Origin: Crotalaria pallida
Lineage: Eukaryota; Streptophyta; Magnoliopsida; Fabales; Fabaceae
Direction: 5' to 3'
Length of the DNA stretch: 64,000 bases
Assembly (NCBI GenBank): GCA_037953625.1
Contig: CM075653.1
Coordinates: forward strand, 99,241,639-99,305,638
Part shown: positions 30,690 through 42,541 of the stretch, in pieces
Numbering within the stretch: the stretch's first letter is position 1
How the letters are laid out: each line of letters opens with the position of its first letter
Made by a program: the position numbers and the translations under genes
Notes under the pieces: model-generated
Database searches by the model: none
Told to the model about the DNA's origin: nothing
Seen by the model: only the letters and a program-made list of their open reading frames with translations

Positions 30690-33600
30690 CTTAACTCATT
30701 ATGATATCATCACTCATTCGTTATATAACGTATCTTCTTTTCACTTTCTTACTTCAATCACTTCCTCATGTTTTCATTCTCATTCATTCACTCATTTCTT
30801 TTCCCTCTCCAAGGGTCACATCTCTTTCATTCACACTTTCCATCTTCATCAAACCTTTCTTTTCTGAATTACAACTCTTTTATTTGTCAAGTCTTATTGA
30901 ATTAGAACCATCGATGATTAAGGGGAATTTAAGAATCATCGAGGTGCGCGTCCGTTCGTAGTTAGAACTCAAGTCTCGGGTTTACATCTCCTCTGACACC
31001 AGCCTCTAGTCGAAAGCAAACAGGAGTACAGAACCTTTACCGTGCGGGCACGACAGCTGTCACACACAAATGGTCTCTGACCAGGAGGCCCAGCCTCAAA
31101 TCAATATATATAACATGGCACGCTCTCAGCGGCAAACAAAATGCCCCACTCCAGTTCCTCTCACTGTTCTAGACTTGCATCTAGGGGGCGACAGTACAAT
31201 TCTAGTGTGCACGCAGAACTTGCCACGGCATTGGACCCAGTCCCCACCACGTTAGTGCGCCACTTGTGGAGTTGTTCTGCCTAGAACGGTACTCTAGACT
31301 TCTTGACGTTTCACCGTCATCGTCCTCCCCTACTGCAATCCCCACCTGAGTATCCGCAGATACCCATAGTATCTTCCTCTCCACTACTTCGGGTTTTTGG
31401 ATAACTCTCATATCTCACCGCGTACGCTGTTAATATCTTTTAAAAAACTTTTATCTTATTAATCCTAATGGTCAGCTCACCCTTCGTACATCCCTTCAAT
31501 GAGTCCTGACCGCTAGCTTTGCATCACTTTCTTTCTCAAAACTCACATGGCACAGAGTTGGGATCTCAACACCACTTGCATCTCATTACTAGACATCAAA
31601 CACTTTCAATATCTCACTTCCAAATCCCTTTTTTTTTCCACAACAACTCATAAGAACTCTTTTCAAACTCGTTTTCAAAACACCTTTTCACAATCCCTTT
31701 CCAAGACTTCTCTTTTTGAAAACTCTTTCTCAAAGTCTCATTTTCATAAAAACTGTTTTCAAAAATTTGTTTCACTAACTCTTTTTCAAAATCATTTTCA
31801 AAAATCACACTTTGGGTGAGTGTTAGTGGAGGAGATACTCACTCAACACTAAGCTTCTTCCCAAAATGTGGGTTCGCCTTACATCACATTCCACAGTCAT
31901 TCTCATGATCCCCAGCTCTGGCTCGTTCATTCACATCATTATGCAATTTTGATATCATTTCTTTATCTCAAATCACTTCTCCACTCTCAACCATTATTCC
32001 AATCCTTTCATCCTCCCTCAAATCACTTCTCCGTTCTCACTTTTCATTTTCCAATCCTTCTATCCTCATCATCATTCTTAATGTCTTATCGAAGTTAGGC
32101 GGCCTCGCTCAACAAGGACTTAGGCCCAACCAGGGGTTACATCTTTTCTTGGTGTCTTTTAGGTCCGTCTCTTTTATCTTTCTTACTTAACATTTCAATA
32201 TCAAAATAAACAAACGTAAACAACATATCACACACATCACACACAACATTGTGGTCATTGTCCCATTCGTATAGGTGGCCACACAAAGCACACAATTGCC
32301 CCTATACTACTGACGCAGAACCACATAGTTCCGATCTTTGAGCTGATACGGAACGTCTTAATATGACACCTACTACCACGGTGTCTTAGGAGAACTACTC
32401 TCTCACCTGATGTCTAGCAGTCTGATGAACACGGCCCACTCTGGTCTTGTTTGCTGCCATGGCCTCAATCCCTCGTCTGTAACATTCCTCGGTTTAATTA
32501 AAATTCGTTTTCTCAAAATTACTCAATCTTTTCTTAGTTCTTAAATTCTTAAAAATCATTTGAAAACATTACATAAAACAACTTAAACCATTCGGTTAGG
32601 TGGCTGGTCCGTTTGGGACAGCACCTTAACCATGTTCCAGGAACATCGAAAATTCACCGGTTTTTTTAATCCGGGTTTTTCTAAAAATCAAAGTCCTTTT
32701 AAAAACCAAGCTTTGAGTCTTATAAATTTCTTTTAGACATCAAAATACCTTTAAAAAAATTTTTGGGCAGCAAAGAAAAGCTTTTATAAAATTCAGTTTA
32801 AAACTACTTAAAACACTTTTTAGTTTTGGAAATACTTAGAAAACTTCAAGTTTTGTCACAAAACAAATCACAAACGTAGTTTCACATACACAAGGCTAAA
32901 CATACACTCATGGTCATCAACACATTTTGGTCACACAATTCACATGGACAATCAATCAATCATACTCAAGCATATAAATAATTTAGAATCATTTCATGTT
33001 TATAAAATGAATCATATAGGCATACTTTAACACATAAACCGAATAGACACACACACATATCATCATTTAAACACATAAGCTTTTCTTGACCTAGTCATCA
33101 TGCATCAACCGAATGATTACATACATAGATCTACTTGAATGCATAACTATTTACAAAATGCATACATAGACCGAAAAGTATCACAAATTGAGACAAGATT
33201 CATGCATATCTATTCATACAAAATCATGCAATTATCTATTCTCTTTTTCCCATGAAACCGTAAGCCTAAGTTTAGAAAATTATCAACATTAAATCAAATC
33301 AAAATCATGCAAGATCATAGACCATACATCAAGTTTTCACAAAATGAAAAGCATAGACCTTAAGCTAATCATGGCCGAATATAACATGCATAATCATTTA
33401 GAGGGAACATAGAGCATAGAACACACTTTAAATTCTCAAAATAAAAGCATAGATCCTATACTTGAACTTGACCGAATGCATCATACTTAGAGTCAACACC
33501 TACTTTAAATCATGAAATGGAATTATTTTCAAACTTGTTTTTCCCTAATTCTCCTATACAAATCCGAGACATGTATTTCAAGGAATCATGATCATGTTAT

Positions 33601-35680
33601 TTCAAATTTTACATGCATGCACCTAATTCATGTAGATAAATTCATGGATTTAAACATAAAACACAAGTAGGGAACAAAATCATCTTGAATAAAAAGAGGG
33701 GCAAACCGAGACAACAAGAAAACAAATCATTTCATCTAAAGACATACATGCATACACTTAAATCAAGCCAATCAAGTCACAAATTAAAACACAAAAGCAC
33801 ATATCAAAAACAAAAATCATTTTTGATGAAAAAGGACCAAAGCCGAGACATTTTTAAAGGACTAAAAAGGCTTTGATTCAAAAACTTTTTCACAAAACTC
33901 AAGACTAAAAACAAAGTTAAAATTAAGCATAAATCAAAGACAAAAATTCCTTTTGGTTAAAGGGTGGTCAAAACCGTGACACTTCAAAGCAAACAAGAAA
34001 AGATTTTTGTTCAAAAAAAAAATTATTTTTACTAGACTCAAAACAAAATCAAGGCCAAACCGAATCAAGGATTTAAGCATAGATCAAACACAAATTAAGG
34101 CATGCAAAGGCTCAAGATCACATAAATTATTTCAAGCAACATGCAAAGTCAAGAAAATCAAAACAAGTTAGATCAATTAAAGATTCAACAAAGAAGCATA
34201 CAAACATTCCATGTCTCACGGTTTCAAGTGATAAAATCAAACTTGCAAAAGATCAAGTTCACAAGGATCATGCACAAAGCTTGAGATTAAAAGGAAAACA
34301 TCAAGAAAATTTACAACAAAAATCATAAAGTCCATAGTTTAACTTATTACAAATTTAATTAAATCTAGGGAAAAATCAAGATCAAAGCAAAATATTACAT
34401 GCATCCTAGATCAACCGAAACATGAACATGCAAAGGAAGGAAAATGAAACTAAAAATTATAAAATCAAAATCGAAGATTAATCCTAGAGCTTTGAGATCT
34501 TCGGCTATACCCAAAGGAAAGATCTTCTAAACGTCTAAACTCTTGATCTTCAAAGTCTCTTAAGCTTAAAGGGCTTGATCTCCTTCCTCCTACTCCTTTT
34601 CTTACTCACGGTTCTTCTCTTCTTCTCTTGCTCTTCTTCTACTTTTTGTTTTCTTAGTTTTGGTCTAAGAGTTTGAGGAGCTCTTAGACATTGGTGTTTA
34701 GATGGGAGTTGGACGAAGGAAAGAGGTGAGGTGAAGTTGAATGAAACACTTCCAAGGCTTAGGTTTATAAAGGCAACTCATGGTTTCCTATCTAATCCTC
34801 ATAGAATTAGGCCAAGGTGAAGAAAAGAGGGGTAGAATTGGTGCTTCCAATTGTTGCATGGGTGGTTTTTAACAAAACTCTCAAGGAGACTTAGTGGGAG
34901 GCATACGGTTTAGGCTTCAACCTAGGGTGTTGACTAGTTGGTTTTTCATGAATCCAACTAGGGTTTTGTTGAGAGAGTGGTTCGGTTAGGAACCTTAGTT
35001 AGGCATAGTTAGGGATGTGGCTAGGCTTTAGTTGGGACTTAGTTGGAGACTTGGTTGCTTTATCTTAACCCTTAAGATTTGCCAAGGTGCTTACTCACTC
35101 ACTCCCTCACGTGTCACTCTCTCCCACTTACACCTTTACTTACTCATGCATAAGCACACACTCTTATGACACCTAAACTCCTTCATGCATATGCATACTC
35201 ATACGGCACACACTCATGCATTCACACATATTCATTTGCACCTTGCACTCATAGCATGCATACATACACATAGAAAAATAGTTCATGTATTCATTCATTT
35301 ATGTCACATATATTCATACATACACTTACACGGCACACACACACACTTAACATCTTCATTCATGCACTAATTAAATTTGAGCATACATGCATACACCAAA
35401 ATCATACACATATAAAATAATCACTTAGGCATAAGATTATAATAACACCGAAGCATTAAACATACACTCGATTAGAAAGTCAATCACCACTTCCAATTAG
35501 GTTTCAAACTCTTAACTTTAATTTAAGAAAATCATCAAAGAAGAAAAATCATCTATCACCTTAAAATCACGATTTAAAAGACTTACTTAAGAAAATATTC
35601 TTTGAAAAATGCTTTTCTCAAAAAAAAAAATAATATCTCTTTATAATTTAAACCATATGAGGAAATTGAGGGGTGTTACA

Positions 35681-37563
35681 AAATGAAACTGAAAGAGAAA
35701 AGAGATGTGAATAAGAGATATGAGAAGGAATTGAGAAAGAAATAGTCAGTGCAATAAGATTGATGAGAAAGTTATAAGAAACGAATGAGAGAGATGATGT
35801 GAGTGAAGGAAAAGATCAAGAGCTGAAACTGGAAAGAGAATGTGATCATGGAAGTGAGAAGTGGTAAAGTACAGATGCGATCCCTCAAACATGTTTTTGG
35901 GAAGAAGCTTAGTGTTAAGTTGAGCTTGCTCCTTCACTAACACTCACCCAAAAATATGATTTTCGAAAACAGTTTTTGAAAAGAAACTTTTGAAAAAGAA
36001 TTTTATGAAGTCATCTTTTGAAAAGGCTTTGCGAAAAGAGTTTTTGAGACAGAAGAGGGAATGAGTTTTGAGGAAGTTGGAAAGAATTATGTTGAGCATG
36101 AGCTATGTTGATATTGAGATGAGACTGATGCGTGGCTTGAGGCCATTGTGATTTTAGGGGGAACGGATTTACGTTTAGTGGTCGGGCTTCGTTGAAGGGA
36201 TGCACCAAGGACGAGCCGACTGTTAGGACTAAGCCGTAATTGAAATCCTGAAATCTTCAAGAACTTAAAAGATATTTATATAAACGGTGAGGCATGAGTG
36301 TCGAATCGAAGTAGTGGAGAGGAAGATACTATGGGTATTTGCGGATACTCAGGTGGGGATTGCAGGAGGGGAGGGCAATGACGGTGACTCGTCAAGAAGC
36401 CTCGAGTATATTTCTAGGCGGAACGAATCCCATATGTGGTGCACTAACGTGGTGGGGACTGGGTCCAATACCGTGGTAAGTTCCGCATCGCGAACTAGGA
36501 TTATACTGTCGCCCCCTCGATGCAGGTCTACAACAGTGAGAGGGACTGGAACGGGGCATTTGTGTTTGCCGCCGAGGGCGTGCTTGATATTATTATGAAT
36601 TGAGGCTGGGCCTCCTGGTCAAGGACCAATGTTTTTGTTTGGACAGCTGTCGTGCCCGCGTGGTAAAGGTCCTGTACTCCTGTTGGCTTCCGACTAGGTT
36701 GGCTGGTGTACCGAGGAGATGTAGACGTGTGTGAGCTCAATGATGTGTCCCCCTCATCATTGATTCTATCCGATTTAATAAAACTTAAAGCACAAAGATG
36801 TCTTAGTATGTTATATAATAAGATACCCAAAATAAATGGAATCGAAGGGAGCGATTCTTGGAGCGTGTGATTGGAAAAGTATGATGAAGAGAGGAAGGAT
36901 AAGAGTTGTGAGAATTTATAAGAAGGATGATAAGAGTATGATTGTGGAAAATTAAGTATAAGACTGTGTTTGGATGTTGTTGTTGTTTGTATGTGGTTTA
37001 TTGTTTTCCCTTAATATTTGTCTATTATAATTCCACACAGTCGACATAACTGTCTGGGTAGCTTACTCTCTCTTCTTTCCCTGCTCCTCTATTCTTCTGT
37101 TTTCTTCTGGAAAATATCGTACGACACTAGGCGCAAAAGAAAGTGAGGTTCCAGATCCAGCTTGCTCGGGAAGTAGGAACACCTTCGCGAAAAGGAGACG
37201 ACACGGTGAAGAAACCCTGGGGCAGAAGAGGAGGACCACTCTACTGGCGGATCAAGAATGGAATTCACCATGAGACGAAGATAGCTGCAGAGTTTTAGGG
37301 GGTATGATTAGAAGTTAGGCTTTCCCTTCAGAGCATGGTATTCCGCTGTAAGTGCTTATTCACTTAGCTCTACTATACTGTACCCCGGCAGGAGTTTTAT
37401 CTTTGAAAGTAAACAGACTGGGCCTCGTTTTAATTAGTATTTCGAAAACGGGTTTCAAAGCGCGGTGTCCCGTGACACCTCGGTTTGGAGCTTGAAGAGG
37501 GTTGTGCAAAATGAGAGCATGAGTTTTAATCTTAATTGTGTTTTGTAAATCCGAATGTTCTCG
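35681..37563 (+). mobile_element. Element A 3' LTR, fragment 3 of 4 (starts with C's right TSD AAATG)
   Basis: It continues the A LTR core, with hairpin II (36180-36221), hairpin III (36333-36350) and hairpin V (36738-36762). Near 36718-36768 it holds about 50 bp absent from the A 5' LTR. It ends with TCTCG (37559-37563), the target of D. Reads such as 36287-36598 are frames within the conserved core, not genes. Confidence 0.92.
37559..37563. repeat. Target-site duplication of solo LTR D (TCTCG)
   Basis: TCTCG before D recurs at 41920-41924 after it. The A 5' LTR has a single GTTCTCGTCTTGTG at the equivalent site (about 12855). Confidence 0.93.
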
Positions 37564-40500
37564 TGTAACGCCCCGATTTTCGCCTCTCGAAAATAATTCT
37601 TGTTTGTTTAAAAGGTTACAAAAATAAGGCCATTTTTTTTATAAGGTGGGTGAATGTTTCACGTCCTTCCTCGAAAATCGGGTCGTTACGTGAAACCTAC
37701 CTCCACATCTTTCCGAAAACGATTACACAGAGTTTGGCCAGCGGACAAAATAAAAGTAGAGCATATTTACCATAGTGGTACTTTACTTCGTTAATCTTCG
37801 ACTCAGACTTACAGCCCTTGACTAACCAGCCTATTTATGACTCTCCCTAGTGAAGACTAGGGGACTCTGGTACCGATCCTCTACCGGATCCTCCCTACTT
37901 CCAGAAGAAGACGCCACTGACGTCGTTGTTGATCCGCTGCTCTCTTGAGGCCACTGCATCCTAGTTGAGATAGAAGAAATCTTCGGAACTTCATGACGCA
38001 TCATCTCGTTGTAGTTTCTGTATCCACGAACCAAGACTTGTCCTAACCGCGATCCGAGTCTAGCTCCACCAAGACGATGTTCCGGATCAGATATCGTAAT
38101 CTGAGTGTCTCCAGCCCAAACCCAACCGGAAGGAATACGCTTCCAGCTGTATCCGTACCTGTTCCAGATGGCAACCTCCATGCAGTACTCCATCTGCACA
38201 TTGGAATGCCAGAAACACCAGCACGACAATGAAAAGGAGAGAGTTAGCGCTCCGAATGACGAGTCGTCGACGTTGTGGATTTACCGCGGGCGCAATATCA
38301 AGACAGCACACACAAAACACACAAGGCACAACACTCAAGCATAACAGTCACATTATTATTATCATCTTAACTTATTATGATATCATCACTCATTCGTTAT
38401 ATAACGTCTCTTCTTTTCACTTTCTTTCCTCATTCACTTCTTCATGTTTCATTTTTATTCATTCACTCATTTCTTTTCCCTCTCCGAGGGTCACATCTCT
38501 TTCATCCACACTTTCCATCTTCGTCAAACCTTTCTTTTTGAATTACAACTCTTTTATTTGCCAAGTCTTATTGAATTAGAACCATCGACGATTAAGGGGA
38601 ATTTATGAATCATCGAGGTGCGCGTTTGTTCGTAGTTAGCACTCAAGTCTCAGGTCTACATCTCCTCGGTCTAACATCCACCTAGTCGGAAGCAAACAGG
38701 AGTACAGAACCTTTACCGTGCGGGCACGACAGCTGTCAACAACAAATGGTCCCTGACCAGGAGGCCCAGCCTTAAATCAATATATATATATACATGGCAC
38801 GCTCTCAGCGGCAAACAAAATGCCCCACTCCAGTTCCTCTCACTGTTCTAGACTTGCATCTAGGGGGCGACAGTACAATTCTAGTGTGCACGCAGAACTT
38901 GCCACGGCATTGGACCCAGTCCCCACCACGTTAGTGCGCCACTTGTGGAGTTGTTCTGCCTAGAACGGTACTCTAGACTTCTTGACGTTTCACCGTCATC
39001 GTCCTCCCCTACTGCAATCCCCACCTGAGTATCCGCAGATACCCATAGTATCTTCCTCTACACTACTTCGGGTTTTGGGATAACTCTCATATCTCACCGC
39101 ATACGCTGTTAATATCTTTTAAAGGCTTTTACCTTATTAATCCTAATGGTCAGCTCACCCTTCGTACAACCCTTCAATGAGTCCTGACCGCTAACTTTAC
39201 ATCACTTTCACTCTCAAGACTCGTATAGCACAGAGCTGGGATCTCAACACCACTTGCATCTCATCACTAGACATCAAACACTTTCAATATCTCACTTCCA
39301 AATCCCTTTTTCCACAACAAATCATAAGAACTCTTTTCAAACTTGTTTTCAAAACACCTTTTCACAATCCCTTTCCAAGACTTCTCTTTTTGAAAACTCT
39401 TTCTCAAAGTCTCATTTTCATAAAAACTGTTTTCAAAAATTTGTTTCACTAACTCTTTTTCAAAATCATTTTCAAAAATCACACTTTGGGTGAGTGTTAG
39501 TGGAGGAGATACTCACTCAACACTAAGCTTCTTCCCAAAATGTGGGTTCGCCTTACATCACACTCCACAGTCATTCTCATGATCCCCAGCTCTGGCTCGT
39601 TCATTCACATCATTACGCAATTTCGATATCATTTCTTTTATCTCAAATCATATCTCCACTCTCAACCATTATTCCAATCCTTTCATCCTCCCTCAAATCA
39701 CTTCTCCGTTCTCACTTATCATTTTCCAATCCTTCTATCCTCATCATCATTCTTAATGTCTTATCGAGGTAGGGCAGCCTTGTTTGCAAGGTCTTAGGCC
39801 AAAACGGAATTATTTCCTTTCTTGGTGTCTTTTAGGTCCGTATCTTTTATCTTACTTATTTAACATTTCAATATCAAAATAAACAAACGTAAACAACATA
39901 TCACACACATCACACACAACATTGTGGTCATTGTCCCATTCGTATAGGTGGCCACACAAAGCACACAATTGCCCCTATACTACTGACGCAGAACCACGTA
40001 GTTCCGATCTTTGAGCTGATACGGAACGTCTTAATATGACACCTACTACCACGGTGTCTTAGGAGAACTACTCTCTCACTTGATGTCTAGCAGTCTGATG
40101 AACACGGTCCACTTTGGTCTTGTTTGCTGCCATGGCCTCAATCCCTCGTCTGTAACATTCCTCGGTTTAATTAAAATTCGTTTTCTCAAAATTACTCAAT
40201 CTTTTCTTAGTTCTTAAATTCTTAAAAATCATTTGAAAGCATTACATAAAACAACTTAAAGCATTCGGTTAGGTGGCTGATCCGTTTGGGACAGCACCTT
40301 AACCGTGTTTCAAAAACATCGAAAATTCACCGGTTTTTAATCCGGGTTTTTTTTTTCTAAAAATCAAAGTCCTTTTAAAAACCAAGCTTTGAGTCTTATA
40401 AATTCTTTTTAGACATCAAAATACCTTTAAAACAATTTTTGGGCAGCAAAGAAAAGCTTTTATAAAATTCAGTTTAAAACTACTTAAAACACTTTTTAGT

Positions 40501-41919
40501 TTTGGAAATACTTAGAAAACTTCAAGTTTTGTCACAAAACAAATCACAAACATAGTTTCACACACATACGGCTAAACATACACTCATGGTCATCAACACA
40601 TTTTGGTCACACAATTCACATGGACAATCAATCAATCATAGTCAAGCATACAAATAATTTAGAATCATTCCATGTTTATAAAATGAATCATATAGGCATA
40701 CTTTAACACATAAACCGAATAGACACACACACATATCATCATTTAAACACATAAGCTTTTCTTGACCTAGTCATCATGCATCAACCAAATGATTACATAC
40801 ATAGATCTACTTGAATGCACAACTATTTACAAAATGCATACATAGACCGAAAAGTATCACAAATTGAGACAAGATTCATGCATATCTATTCATACAAAAT
40901 CATGCAATTATCTATTCTCTTTTTCCCATGAAACCGTAAGCCTAAGTTTAGAAAATTATCATTATTAAATCAAATCAATATCATGCAAGATCATTCATAC
41001 ATCAAGTTTTCACAAAATGAATAGCATAGACCTTAAGCTAATCATGGCCGAATATAACATGCATAGTCATTTAGAGGGAAGATAGAGCACAGAACACACT
41101 TTAAATTCTCAAAATAAAAGCATGGATCCTATACTTGAACATGACCGAATGCATCATACTTAGAATCAACACCTACTTTAAATCATGAAATGGAATCATT
41201 TTCAAACTTGTTTTCCCTAATTTTCCTATACAAATCCGAGACATGCATTTCAAGGAATCATGATCATGTTATTTCAAATTTTACATGCATGCACCTAATT
41301 CATGTAGATCAATTCATGAATTTACACATAACACACAAGTAGAGAACAACAATCATTTTGGGTGAAAAAGAGTCAAGACCGAGGCATGCATAAGAAGAAA
41401 ATAGATTATATTTGTCATAGGCCTAGACCTAGTAAATCAAGTCACAAAATCAAACACAAGAACACAAAATCAAAACAAAATCATTTTAAATGAAAAGGGA
41501 CTATACCGAGACATTTTTAAAGGATTAAAACGGCTTTGATTCAAAAACTTTTTCACAAAACTCAAGACAAAAAAAAAACAAAGTTAAAATCAAGCTTAAA
41601 TCAAAGACAAAAATTCCTTTTTGTTAAAGGGTGGTCAAAACCGTGACACTTCAAAACAAACAAGAAAAGATTTTTGTAAAAGTTTTAGTCACACCAAGGC
41701 ATCAAACATTCACATGTATAGAAAATCAATTACCACTTAAAATGAGTTTCGAACTCTTAACTTTAATTTAAGAAAAACATCAAAGAAGAAAAATCATCTA
41801 CCACCTTAAAATCACGATTTAAAAGACTTACTTAAGAAAATATTCTTTGAAAAATTCTTTCCTTAAAGTAATTTATTTTTAAACTTTAAAACCATCTGAG
41901 GAATTTAAGGGGTGTTACA
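37564..41919 (-). mobile_element. Solo LTR D (4356 bp, minus strand, internally deleted)
   Basis: It is a close relative of C with the same ends and orientation. D lacks about 1.4 kb corresponding to roughly 34010-35440 of C; the junction is near 41675. The loss removes the promoter region with its TATA and hairpin I, but leaves the donor-like site, hairpins IV (39942-39980), II (39148-39189), III (39027-39044) and V (38586-38615), and the ORF at 37831-38193. D is flanked by TCTCG. Confidence 0.92.
37831..38193 (-). CDS. LTR-encoded 120-aa protein of unknown function (solo LTR D)
   Basis: It starts at the conserved ATG (MEYCMEVAIW) and is intact to its stop. It differs from the C protein at a few residues, for example Ser to Leu and Tyr to His around the GYRNY block. 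The frame survives although the promoter end of this LTR is deleted, so D itself is probably not a source of the protein. Confidence 0.43.
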   Translation of the reverse strand: MEYCMEVAIWNRYGYSWKRIPSGWVWAGDTQITISDPEHRLGGARLGSRLGQVLVRGYRNYNEMMRHEVPKISSISTRMQWPQESSGSTTTSVASSSGSREDPVEDRYQSPLVFTRESHK

Positions 41920-42016
41920 TCTCGTCTTGTGCAACATCTGTGTGTAAAAAAAAAAATGGCCCTAATTCTCACGGTATTTACTTTAAGTTTTCAAGTTGCC
42001 AAATCGGGGTGTTACA
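41920..42016 (+). mobile_element. Element A 3' LTR, fragment 4 of 4 (LTR terminus)
   Basis: After D's right TSD this repeats the last 92 bp of the A 5' LTR (from about 12859), including an A-run and CAAATCGGGGTGTTACA. It ends at 42016, directly before A's right TSD GGGGC (42017-42021). Confidence 0.93.
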
Positions 42017-42021
42017 GGGGC

Positions 42022-42106
42022 GACAACACTTTTCTAGTCTTGAGTGCAGTACACGCTACGATCCACTGGGTCTTAAGTCTCGATCACATATACACTAGTC
42101 CCGCCT
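42022..42106 (-). mobile_element. Element F 5' LTR, right fragment (decayed)
   Basis: With the GGGGC duplication removed, this continues F from 7212: GGGGC/GACAACACTTTTCTAG parallels GGGGCGACAGTACAATTCTAG in C. Similarity fades after about 80 bp. The rest of F's 5' LTR is missing or unrecognisable. Confidence 0.55.
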
Positions 42107-42541
42107 ATAACATCCGCATTTTCCTCAATTATTTTTAGTATTTAAAAATGAAAATCGAAATTTATTTATTTGATTTATTAAATGAAATTTTAATTCTGTA
42201 ATTCAATTCAATTAGTATTTGATTTTATTTTTCTTGGATTTATTTAATTGTAAATTTTAGTGTTTATTTTTTTTTAAAAAAAAATGTGGAGTATAATTAT
42301 TTTCTTCAAATTAGATTTTTATTTTGTACTTCCTTTAAGCAGAGAAGGAAAATTTCATTTCCTCTCTCTATGTGTTGTACGACCAAGCTTAGTAGAAGGG
42401 AGGAAAATTTTAAGTATAAGAGCCAAAATCAAAATTCAAATGTGCCCTAAAACCTAAGGAGACAAGCATTTATTGCCCTATTCAATTATGTTCCCCACTA
42501 AGATTAGCATCATAAAAACCTAGGGTGGTTATCATTAAAAC
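42107..42541. other. Unassigned AT-rich sequence, possibly the start of an old LARD LTR (left part)
   Basis: TATAACATCCGCATTTTCC near 42107 resembles a LARD LTR start (TGTAACACCCCGCATTTTCC) after transition mutations. The stretch that follows is AT-rich without an ORF. It is interrupted by G at the AAAAC duplication (42537-42541) and continues at 58305. I see no gene. Confidence 0.3.
42537..42541. repeat. Target-site duplication of element G (AAAAC)
   Basis: AAAAC before the 5' LTR of G recurs at 58300-58304 after its 3' LTR, so the two LTRs belong to one insertion. Confidence 0.85.

Larger units (their letters stand above)
29892..35680 (-). mobile_element. Solo LTR C (5789 bp, minus strand)
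   Basis: The plus strand starts TGTAACGCCCCGATTTTCG and ends GGGGTGTTACA; read on the minus strand it begins TGTAACACCCCTCAATTTCC and ends AAATCGGGGCGTTACA. It is flanked by AAATG with no primer site, body or second LTR, so it is a solo LTR from LTR-LTR recombination. On the minus strand it has a TATA (near 34764-34769), hairpin I (34663-34689), donor-like site (32405-32406), hairpin IV (32269-32307), a TTTTCAAA repeat block (about 31640-31810), hairpins II (31470-31511), III (31348-31365) and V (30912-30941), and the ORF at 30164-30526. A minus-strand TG-rich tract appears as CA-rich at about 35100-35410. Confidence 0.93.
7213..42016 (+). mobile_element. Element A: complete LARD-type LTR retrotransposon with three nested insertions
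   Basis: A spans a 5' LTR (7213-12950), a 968-bp body (12951-13918) and a 3' LTR (starting 13919, ending 42016) split into four pieces by B, C and D. With the insertions and duplicated target bases removed, the 3' LTR is about 5.76 kb, against 5738 bp for the 5' LTR. The whole is bounded by the GGGGC duplication. The body encodes nothing recognisable but keeps the primer site and polypurine tract, so A is non-autonomous and relies on proteins from an unseen relative, probably a Tekay-type chromovirus. All three later insertions hit the 3' LTR; the 5' LTR is uninterrupted. Confidence 0.92.

Noticed and set aside
30562..30961. Plus-strand frames in C and D (30562-30961, 31547-31819, 38229-38579, 39254-39493).
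   Set aside because: They are antisense to the LTR and reflect CT-rich or TTTTCAAA repeats.
37564..41919. C and D as the two LTRs of one element.
   Set aside because: Each has its own target duplication (AAATG, TCTCG), and the DNA between them is A's LTR, not an element body.
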